Positions 1 to 4,813 of a DNA stretch of 6,212 bases are shown here, piece after piece. How positions within the stretch are numbered: position 1 is the first letter of the stretch; every line of letters starts with the position of its first letter. The DNA is taken from positions 1-6,212 of the forward strand of contig JADFOM010000159.1 of assembly GCA_022562835.1 (NCBI GenBank). Reading direction: 5' to 3'. The DNA comes from Acidobacteriota bacterium. GTDB taxonomy: Bacteria > Actinomycetota > Acidimicrobiia > Acidimicrobiales > SHLQ01. The translations under genes and the position numbers were made by a program. The notes under the pieces were generated by a model, which was not told where the DNA came from, made no database searches, and saw only the letters and a list, made by a program, of their open reading frames with translations.

Positions 1-14
1 GGCAGCCTGACTCG

Positions 15-758
15 GTGAGCAACCTCGAAAACCCACCCCAGTTGATCGATCTCGACGGCACCTACAAACACGCGATGGTGATCGTCGCGCACCCCGACGA
101 CATCGACTTCGGCATGGCGGGGACCGCTGGTGCGCTCGTCGACGCCGGCGCTGAGGTGAGCTACTGCCTGGTGTCATCGGGCGAAGCCGGCATCCCCGAA
201 GACATGGATCGCGATGAACTGAGGGAGATGCGTATTCGCGAACAGACCGCTGCGGCGGCCGCTGTCGGGGTGAGCGACCTGCTTTGGCTCGGCCAACCCG
301 ATGGTGCGCTCGTCGCCGATTTGCATCTTCGCAAGGTGATATCGCAGGCGATCCGTGAGGTGAAGCCCGACTTGGTGTTGACCCAATCGCCGGAGCGTCG
401 TTGGGACCGAGCTTTCGCGAGCCACCCAGATCACCTGGCGGTGGCCGAAGCGACGATGGCCGCGGTATATCCCGACGCACGAAACCCGCACGCCCACCCC
501 GAGCTCGCAGCAGCGGGTCACGAGCCGCATGCGGTCAATGAAGTGTGGGTCGGCATGCTCGAGCCCGTCGATGTGTTCGTGGATATCTCCGCGGTGATCG
601 ACCGCAAGATCAAGGCATTGTCGAGCCACACGAGCCAGGTTTCCTGGATTTCCGATGTCGATGCGCTACTACGCGGATGGGCGATCGAAATGGCGGAAGC
701 GAATGGCCTGCCCGCTGGGTCGATGATCGAGTCCTTCAGGCGGGTGACCACCGGCTGA
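15..758 (+). CDS. PIG-L/LmbE-family zinc-dependent deacetylase
   Basis: The family removes N-acetyl groups from amino sugars or sugar conjugates using a single zinc. Residues 22-29 read VIVAHPDD, the family's first metal motif: H26 and D29 are expected zinc ligands and D28 the general base. Residues 136-140, SHPDH, hold the second motif, with H140 the likely third ligand. The conserved RxxE (R73, E76) and the parallel beta strand near residues 119-123 are also present. At 247 residues the length is normal. There is no signal peptide or membrane segment, so it should be cytoplasmic. The start used is GTG at 15; the frame is still open to the window edge, so a start further upstream is possible. 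It converges on the next gene with a 17-base gap. Relatives include MshB, Mca and BshB, but the AHPDDIDFG form does not identify the substrate. Confidence 0.9.
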   Translation: MSNLENPPQLIDLDGTYKHAMVIVAHPDDIDFGMAGTAGALVDAGAEVSYCLVSSGEAGIPEDMDRDELREMRIREQTAAAAAVGVSDLLWLGQPDGALVADLHLRKVISQAIREVKPDLVLTQSPERRWDRAFASHPDHLAVAEATMAAVYPDARNPHAHPELAAAGHEPHAVNEVWVGMLEPVDVFVDISAVIDRKIKALSSHTSQVSWISDVDALLRGWAIEMAEANGLPAGSMIESFRRVTTG

Positions 759-775
759 AAGGCCTGCCGCCGCGG

Positions 776-1531
776 CTACTGCTTGGTTACTACCCAGGCC
801 TCCTCACACGGCCAGCGCGTCGACCAATCCAGCGAGGCGAGATGTTCGTAGCGCGTTTCGGAATCGGGCCCTGCATAGAGCTCGACCAGACGCTGCACCA
901 CAAGGCCGTTCTTGTTGAACAGGTCGATCCAGTCTCCGTGTGAGAGGTGGAACTCGACGCCGCTTGAGTCTTCCCAATCGAATCTCCACATGTCGCGCAG
1001 CGGTCGCTGCAACTCGGTCCCTACGGGTCCGTCGACCTCGAGCCACGGAATACAGAGCATGAACACCTGTGCGTTTCCCAGGAATACGAGCGTTCCTCCG
1101 GGACGGAGCACACGCGCCGCTTCGGGGATCCAGCGGTGTGGGTCACACCAGATCGCCGCACCATACTCGGAGATAGCGACGTCGAAGCTGTTGTCGGCGA
1201 ACGGCAAGACCTCCGCGTCACCCCACAACAAGGGAAACGGCAAGTCGAACCTCGCCTGCATTGAGCGGGCTGTGGCCAGTTGGTCGGGCGAGTTATCGAT
1301 ACCCACTACGTTGGCCCCACGTGCGGCCAACCAACCGCCGACATATCCGGTCCCGCAACCAAGCTCGACCACATCGGCACCGTCGGCATCGGGCAACAAT
1401 TTGATCTCGCTGTCGGGTACCCGCCAAAGCCCCCAGTGCGGGTCGGCCGACCAATTCGACTCAGCGGCCTGCGCATACCACTCGGCTTGTGCATCCCAGT
1501 AGCGCCGGTTTGCCTCGACATGTGAGCCCAT
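776..1531 (-). CDS. class I SAM-dependent methyltransferase (type 11-like)
   Basis: This is a 251-residue cytoplasmic methyltransferase. Residues 53-62, DVVELGCGTG, form motif I, which binds the methionine part of SAM. GIDNS (77-81) ends strand 2, with D79 expected to hold the ribose hydroxyls. The segment DAEVLPFADNSFDVAIS (about 105-121) carries the usual motif II/III acidic residue and motif IV. RVLRPGGTLVFLG follows as the strand 5 region. The N-terminus (NRRYWDAQAEWYAQ) is a common helical lid of small-molecule methyltransferases. The C-terminal part, rich in Trp (DMWRFDWED, DWSTRWPCEEAW), probably shapes the substrate pocket. Nothing identifies the acceptor. The start is ATG 1531; a TAACAT element six bases upstream, with no Shine-Dalgarno, suggests a leaderless transcript. 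It is divergent from the flavodoxin-like gene. Confidence 0.9.
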   Translation of the reverse strand: MGSHVEANRRYWDAQAEWYAQAAESNWSADPHWGLWRVPDSEIKLLPDADGADVVELGCGTGYVGGWLAARGANVVGIDNSPDQLATARSMQARFDLPFPLLWGDAEVLPFADNSFDVAISEYGAAIWCDPHRWIPEAARVLRPGGTLVFLGNAQVFMLCIPWLEVDGPVGTELQRPLRDMWRFDWEDSSGVEFHLSHGDWIDLFNKNGLVVQRLVELYAGPDSETRYEHLASLDWSTRWPCEEAWVVTKQ

Positions 1532-1537
1532 CGAGCA

Positions 1538-1543
1538 ATGTTA
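1538..1543 (-). promoter_or_regulatory. candidate -10 element for leaderless methyltransferase transcript
   Basis: On the minus strand TAACAT (TAnnnT form) is followed by six bases and then ATG at 1531, the spacing expected if transcription starts at the initiation codon. No Shine-Dalgarno lies between. No convincing -35 hexamer is seen 17-18 bases upstream, so this is a suggestion only. Confidence 0.4.
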
Positions 1544-1602
1544 GAACGAGTCGAGCCCTGGGAGCTGTCCGCTCGGTGTCCGCCGGCGCGATGGTCCTCG
1601 AC

Positions 1603-1608
1603 TATATT
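1603..1608 (+). promoter_or_regulatory. candidate -10 element for flavodoxin-like gene
   Basis: TATATT matches the -10 consensus TATAAT at four of six positions, including the key A2 and T6, and stands out in GC-rich sequence. It lies eight bases before GTG 1617 but only two before GTG 1611, so it favours 1617 as a leaderless start. No clear -35 element is visible. Confidence 0.45.
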
Positions 1609-1616
1609 CAGTGCCC

Positions 1617-2042
1617 GTGAACGTCGTTGTCACCTACAACTCACGGACTGGGAACACCCGACGTGCCGCCGAACTCATCGCTGGCGCGAGCACGATGGCA
1701 GGTGCCTCAGACGTCGTCGTATTTCCGGTCGAACGAGCCAACGAGTTCTTCCATGAGCTAGCCGAGGCCGACCTCGTGTTCGTCGGCACATGGACCGATG
1801 GTCTGATCCTGTTCGGCCATCGCCCCGGCGGCACCGCCAAGATCAAGTCCCTACCCAAACTTTGGAACAAGCGAGTGGCCGCCTTCGCTACCTATGCGGT
1901 CAACCCCGGCAATATCTCAGACAAGTTCGCTGCACTGCTCGAACGTCACGGTGCAACGGTTACCACCAGTGCAGCGCTCCATCGCAGACGACTCGAAGAC
2001 GAGGTCACCGATTTCGTCGCAGACTCACTCAGCAGCATCTGA
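1617..2042 (+). CDS. flavodoxin-like protein
   Basis: This small protein (141 residues from GTG 1617; 143 from the alternative in-frame GTG 1611) begins with a beta strand and the loop TYNSRTGNT, the FMN-phosphate-binding signature (T/S-x-T-G-x-T) of flavodoxins. Later segments fit the alternating alpha/beta flavodoxin fold: LVFVGTWTDG around residues 54-63 (the first FMN ring loop), then a Gly-rich stretch (GHRPGGTAKI), and VAAFATYAVNPGN (the strand 4 and second loop region). It probably carries electrons or reduces a small substrate in the cytoplasm; the partner is unknown. It is divergent from the methyltransferase and ends three bases before the convergent ArsI/CadI-like gene. The start choice rests on the TATATT element upstream, as no Shine-Dalgarno is seen. 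Assignment to the flavodoxin fold is firm; function is not. Confidence 0.85.
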   Translation: MNVVVTYNSRTGNTRRAAELIAGASTMAGASDVVVFPVERANEFFHELAEADLVFVGTWTDGLILFGHRPGGTAKIKSLPKLWNKRVAAFATYAVNPGNISDKFAALLERHGATVTTSAALHRRRLEDEVTDFVADSLSSI

Positions 2043-2045
2043 CGC

Positions 2046-2471
2046 TTATCCGCAGCAGGCAGGGCCTCCACTGTTGACGACGGCTCCGCTGTTGACGATG
2101 GCCTCGAGCTCAACGTCGCCTGTCTTGACGTACCACTCCCAACGAACATCGTCGGGAGCGGCGAGCCAGGTTTCGGTCTTTTGGGCATAGCAACACTCGG
2201 TGTCATCGATACCGGTCGTCTCGAGTCCTGAGGCGATGAGGCGTTGTTCGGCTGCTATGACCTCAGCGGTCGACTCGGCCTCGACACCGAGATGATTGAG
2301 CGTTCCACCTCCATCGGTCGATTCGAAGAGCACGAACTTCAACGGAGGATTCTCGATCGCGAAGTTCGCGTAGCCGGGTCGGACCTTGGCGGGAGGACAG
2401 TCGAACATCTTCGAGTAGAAATCGACCGCCTCGTCGAGGTTAGAAACGTTGATCGCAAGCTGGAGGCGCAT
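2046..2471 (-). CDS. arsI: ArsI/CadI-type VOC-fold heavy-metal(loid) protein
   Basis: This 141-residue vicinal-oxygen-chelate protein has two beta-alpha-beta-beta-beta modules. It resembles ArsI, the Fe(II)-dependent C-As lyase that removes the organic group from trivalent organoarsenicals, and the cadmium-induced CadI of mycobacteria. Visible markers are RPGYANFAIENPPLK (31-45), TLNHLGVE (57-64), DTECCYAQ (90-97) and WEWY (111-114). Expected metal ligands are Q4, H60 and E112, and C93-C94 is the vicinal pair that binds trivalent arsenic in ArsI. The C-terminal tail carries a doubled VNSG and ends in a second Cys pair (C139-C140), a plausible extra thiol site. A GAAAGG Shine-Dalgarno (2478-2483) six bases before ATG 2471 supports the start. 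It is divergent from an ArsR repressor, as cadI is in M. tuberculosis, and its promoter is covered by two operator-like repeats. Family is sure; ArsI activity versus cadmium binding is not settled. Confidence 0.9.
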   Translation of the reverse strand: MRLQLAINVSNLDEAVDFYSKMFDCPPAKVRPGYANFAIENPPLKFVLFESTDGGGTLNHLGVEAESTAEVIAAEQRLIASGLETTGIDDTECCYAQKTETWLAAPDDVRWEWYVKTGDVELEAIVNSGAVVNSGGPACCG

Positions 2472-2517
2472 TGTTGGCCTTTCGGACTCTGGTTGTCGAC
2501 GGTCTCGCCAACGAAGT

Positions 2518-2539
2518 CATATTGATGTCTGTCGATATG
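2518..2539. promoter_or_regulatory. candidate ArsR operator 1
   Basis: This is an inverted repeat with arms CATATTGA and TCGATATG around a six-base centre TGTCTG. The arms match as a palindrome except at one pair of positions. It covers the -10 element of the arsI/cadI promoter, and the predicted start point is adjacent, so repressor binding should block that gene. It is closely similar to operator 2, 31 bp away. AT-rich imperfect inverted repeats between divergent genes are the usual ArsR/SmtB targets. Confidence 0.7.
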
Positions 2540-2566
2540 GTAGACGAACGCATCGATGTATGTCAA
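2537..2566 (-). promoter_or_regulatory. arsI/cadI promoter (-35 TTGACA, -10 TACCAT)
   Basis: On the minus strand a perfect TTGACA (2561-2566) is followed after 18 bases by TACCAT (2537-2542), a TAnnnT -10. Transcription would start near 2530, giving a leader of about 60 bases with a GAAAGG ribosome site. Both hexamers lie in or touch the two operator-like repeats. Confidence 0.65.
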
Positions 2567-2569
2567 TAT
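2541..2569 (+). promoter_or_regulatory. candidate leaderless promoter of arsR
   Basis: TAGACG (2541-2546; four of six matches to TTGACA), 17 bases, then CAATAT (2564-2569). The -10 is followed by seven bases and ATG 2577, the spacing expected when the transcript starts at the initiation codon. The -10 lies inside operator 2. The hexamers are weak, so confidence is moderate. Confidence 0.4.
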
Positions 2570-2570
2570 G
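2549..2570. promoter_or_regulatory. candidate ArsR operator 2
   Basis: This is a second copy of the repeat: CGCATCGA, centre TGTATG, then TCAATATG. Compared with operator 1 the centres differ at one of six bases and the right arms at one of eight; the left arm is more degenerate. It overlaps the -35 of the arsI/cadI promoter on the minus strand and the proposed -10 of arsR on the plus strand, so occupancy would repress both directions, including autoregulation. Confidence 0.65.
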
Positions 2571-2576
2571 TTTTTC

Positions 2577-2927
2577 ATGACGGAAGCGCCAATATGTACC
2601 CCTGACTGCTGCCCGGAGATGTTCGCCGCGCCCCTAGATGATCAAGCCGCCGGAGACCTCGCCGAGATCTTCAAAGCCCTCGCCGACCCGACGCGTCTAC
2701 GGCTGATCAGCCTCATCGCTAGCTCACCAAACGCCGAGGCTTGCGCATGTGATCTGGCGGCTCCGGTCGGTCGCTCACAACCAACGGTGAGCCATCACCT
2801 CTCTCAACTCGTCGCTGCTGGCCTGCTCGAACGTGAACAGCGCGGCAAGTGGGCCTGGTTCCGACTTGACGATGATCGGGTCGCCGCAATCGCCGACGCG
2901 CTTACGCCAGCCGGCTCAAACGCCTGA
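2577..2927 (+). CDS. arsR: ArsR/SmtB-family metalloid-responsive repressor
   Basis: This is a winged-helix repressor of 116 residues from ATG 2577. Numbered from that start, IFKALADPTRLRLISLI (about 31-47) is the core helix pair of the family, and GRSQPTVSHHLSQLVAAGLLERE (about 65-87) the DNA-recognition helix followed by the wing (QRGKWAWFRL). Candidate sensor thiols are the N-terminal CTPDCC (C7, C11, C12) and the CxC of EACACDL (C56, C58) at the start of the recognition region. This recalls Corynebacterium glutamicum ArsR, where a vicinal N-terminal Cys pair and a third Cys bind As(III). It should repress itself and the divergent arsI/cadI gene until metal binds. ATG 2556 and ATG 2568 are in frame, but they lie inside operator 2 and would add a non-conserved MYVNMFF; 2577 also fits a leaderless start. 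Family is certain; the metal is inferred. Confidence 0.9.
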   Translation: MTEAPICTPDCCPEMFAAPLDDQAAGDLAEIFKALADPTRLRLISLIASSPNAEACACDLAAPVGRSQPTVSHHLSQLVAAGLLEREQRGKWAWFRLDDDRVAAIADALTPAGSNA

Positions 2928-2937
2928 ACTCTGGCGC

Positions 2938-3486
2938 TCAATCCGCCGAAGCATCGCGGTGACGCCATGGAAACGGCTCTGCCGGAATGTCGACCCCGAG
3001 AAAGGTACACAATCGCTCGTACCCATCGCCTTCCATGATGTTGAACACGAGCAGATCACTCGGTCTCTCGGCAAAGTACGCCCGCACCTTGGCGTGGTGA
3101 TTCTCATAGAGCGTCTGCCATGCCTCAACGTCGACCGTCAGGAAGGTGCCGTCGTACTCCCCCGCCGCCTTGCGGTCGATGTTGCGCTCAACATGGCGGC
3201 GGCGACTGTCGATCCAACCATCCAAATCGCGCGTCGTCATGACAAATTTCGAACCCGGGTACTGTTCATCGAGCACGTCGAAGCTCACGCTCAATCGTTG
3301 AATATCCGAATAGGCGTCAGCCTCCGGGAGGTAGCTCAGCAGCGGAACGCCTTCAGCGATGGCGCGTTCCACCGCTTGACGCGACGGCTGGCCACCCCAG
3401 TGAAGGCTGTTGAAGCCGAGACCTTCGAGGGCTTCGTGCAACGAGATAGTGCCGGTCTTGTTCAGACCGATACAGAAGATCTTCAC
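2938..3486 (-). CDS. sulfotransferase-family protein
   Basis: This is a 182-residue P-loop-like protein expected to move a sulfuryl group from PAPS to an acceptor. Residues 3-16, IFCIGLNKTGTISL, form the 5'-phosphosulfate loop (GxxKTGTxSL), with K10, T11 and T13 the expected contacts. FVMTTRDLDGWIDS (81-94) is the 3'-phosphate site, with R86 and S94 the expected ligands. The C-terminal YERLCTFLGVDIP is the usual closing motif of bacterial Sulfotransfer-type domains. It is at the short end for the family and looks cytoplasmic. The start is GTG 3486, overlapping the upstream methyltransferase stop as GTGA; a TGAGGGG ribosome site sits eight bases upstream. As the third gene of the pyrE operon it may work with the methyltransferase on the same glycan or small molecule; the acceptor is unknown. 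Confidence 0.85.
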   Translation of the reverse strand: MKIFCIGLNKTGTISLHEALEGLGFNSLHWGGQPSRQAVERAIAEGVPLLSYLPEADAYSDIQRLSVSFDVLDEQYPGSKFVMTTRDLDGWIDSRRRHVERNIDRKAAGEYDGTFLTVDVEAWQTLYENHHAKVRAYFAERPSDLLVFNIMEGDGYERLCTFLGVDIPAEPFPWRHRDASAD

Positions 3487-4241
3487 CCTTCAAGCCCCTC
3501 AGATCGTTGGTGCGTGTCGAGCTTGCGCGCCACGACCACTGCGTTGAGATACCCGTCCATGTTCCCGGTTGGACGCTTGATTGTCGCGGAGAAACCTAGA
3601 TCCGGCATTCGATCGACCAGATCCTCGCCGAAGTCGTTGAATACCAACGCTCCTCCACTCGGTGAGTTGTGGAAGTGTTCTGGCTGGCGGTGCTCGATCT
3701 CGCCGTCGCGCGTCACGGCGCGCACGATCGTCGCCCCAGACGGACGCATCGGCATCGAAAATATGTACCGACCTCCGGCCCGCAGCACACGCCTCACCTC
3801 ACCAAACGCACGATCGGGATCGGGGACATGCTCCATGATGTGACTGGACACCACGAGGTCGAATGCAGCGTCGACGAACCCCAGACTCTGAAGATCCTGA
3901 TACGCCCTGCGAAATGGTTTGAAGCCCTGGCCCGCGGGTGGTTCGAGGGCCGACTCGGTGAACCCGTCGAGAGTCATGAGTTTCGCGCGCAGCGGACCCG
4001 AGACACCCACATAGTGCAATGCGAAATTGGACAGAACCCCGTTGCACACGTCATCGAGCGAAGACGACGCTGTCTCGCCGTATTCGTCGACGATCGCGAA
4101 GGCTTCATCGCGATAACGAAGCCGGGTGCCGCACCGATCACAGGCGAAGTCCGAACCGGCCGCCTTGGTGGAGTCGCGGTGCTCGAAGCGTCCAACCCAG
4201 CCACACATGGCGCACCGGTCGTCGTAGGAGCGCGCACTCAC
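3483..4241 (-). CDS. zinc-ribbon SAM-dependent methyltransferase-like protein
   Basis: This 252-residue protein has two parts. The N-terminus carries two CxxC pairs, C10-C13 and C34-C37, a likely zinc ribbon. The rest looks like a type 11 methyltransferase: LQSLGFVDAAFDLVVSSHIMEHV (about 117-139) matches motif III/IV and the EHV helix, followed by DRAFGEVRRVLRAGGRYIFSMP (143-164). What is odd is that the classical GxGxG SAM loop is not visible before it; the corresponding stretch (about 75-110, including YVGVSGPLRAKL) is degenerate, so the SAM site is atypical or activity is lost. HRQPEHFHNSP is the substrate-side loop common in glycan-associated methyltransferases. It starts at GTG 4241, overlapping the pyrE stop by four bases, and its own stop overlaps the sulfotransferase start. 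Coupled translation implies joint expression. Confidence is high for the fold, low for the reaction. Confidence 0.82.
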   Translation of the reverse strand: MSARSYDDRCAMCGWVGRFEHRDSTKAAGSDFACDRCGTRLRYRDEAFAIVDEYGETASSSLDDVCNGVLSNFALHYVGVSGPLRAKLMTLDGFTESALEPPAGQGFKPFRRAYQDLQSLGFVDAAFDLVVSSHIMEHVPDPDRAFGEVRRVLRAGGRYIFSMPMRPSGATIVRAVTRDGEIEHRQPEHFHNSPSGGALVFNDFGEDLVDRMPDLGFSATIKRPTGNMDGYLNAVVVARKLDTHQRSEGLEG

Positions 4242-4756
4242 GTCTCCAGCTCACGGCGGGTGAAAACAGGACTCAACGTCACATCGTCCTTGCTCAGCGC
4301 CTCCGCGCCGCCCTGTTGACGATCGATAATGCACACCGCCGTGTGGATCTTTGCCCCTCGTTCGCGAAGATCACCGACCGAGGTGATCAACTGACCGCCC
4401 GAGGTCACGACATCTTCGACAACCAACACGTTGCGACCCTCGATCGATGCACCTTCAGCCAGATTTTCGGTCCCGTAGGTCTTGGCTTCCTTGCGCACGA
4501 ACGCAGCCGGCAGCCCCGTAGCGGCAGATAGGGCGGTCACCATCGGCACGCCGCCAAGTTCGAGACCCGCGAGGACTTCGGTGTCGTCGGGCACGAGCGG
4601 CACCATCAGCTGAGTCACGGCCGCGAGGAGCTGGGGGTCGGCCTCGATGCGGTATTTGTCGAAGTAGGTATCGGAGCGTTGACCGGAGCGCAGCAGGAAG
4701 TCGCCTTCGAGCTGAGCTACCGCGACGACCCGCTGGGCAATCTCGGAGCGATGCAT
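4238..4756 (-). CDS. pyrE: orotate phosphoribosyltransferase
   Basis: PyrE joins orotate to PRPP to make OMP, the fifth step of de novo UMP synthesis, in the cytoplasm. The type I phosphoribosyltransferase fold is clear: the PRPP motif NVLVVEDVVTSGGQ spans 109-122 (acidic pair E114-D115, phosphate loop T118-Q122). The flexible catalytic loop VRKEAKTYGTENLAEG is at 87-102, with K89 and K92 the expected PRPP contacts; Tyr replaces the His common after AK in enterobacterial enzymes. LELGGVPM (66-72) and FLLRSGQRSDTYFDKY (20-35) are further conserved blocks. At 172 residues it is on the short side but complete. The codon directly before ATG 4756 is an in-frame TAG, which fixes the earliest possible start. 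It heads an operon with a methyltransferase and a sulfotransferase, an unusual pairing for a pyrimidine gene. It is divergent from the selenoprotein gene, 57 bases away. Confidence 0.93.
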   Translation of the reverse strand: MHRSEIAQRVVAVAQLEGDFLLRSGQRSDTYFDKYRIEADPQLLAAVTQLMVPLVPDDTEVLAGLELGGVPMVTALSAATGLPAAFVRKEAKTYGTENLAEGASIEGRNVLVVEDVVTSGGQLITSVGDLRERGAKIHTAVCIIDRQQGGAEALSKDDVTLSPVFTRRELET

Positions 4757-4801
4757 CTACACCATCGTTCCCGTGTGGCTCCTCGAATGCAAAGTTGCGG
4801 A

Positions 4802-4807
4802 TAGCCT
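4802..4807 (+). promoter_or_regulatory. candidate -10 element of selenoprotein gene
   Basis: TAGCCT (TAnnnT form) is followed by six bases and ATG 4814, consistent with a leaderless start at that ATG. There is no Shine-Dalgarno and no good -35, so the call is weak. Its value is that it supports 4814, not 5003, as the gene's beginning. Confidence 0.3.
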
Positions 4808-4813
4808 GCGTTC

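Noticed and set aside
15..758. The PIG-L protein as MshB or Mca, giving a mycothiol theme with the Rv2466c-like protein.
   Set aside because: The AHPDDIDFG form is general to the superfamily, the genes are about 4 kb apart, and nothing identifies mycothiol precursors as substrate.
2589..2596. A third operator half-site, CCAATATG, inside the arsR coding region.
   Set aside because: It has no matching second arm at the six-base spacing and is out of phase with the other two sites.
2833..3843. A long plus-strand open frame of 336 codons opposite the sulfotransferase and methyltransferase.
   Set aside because: It has no recognisable motif, overlaps the arsR end, and lies opposite two genes with clear family signatures; it is a high-GC shadow frame.
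4019..4531. Plus-strand open frame opposite pyrE and the zinc-ribbon methyltransferase.
   Set aside because: Arg- and Thr-rich low-complexity translation without motifs; pyrE on the other strand is unambiguous.
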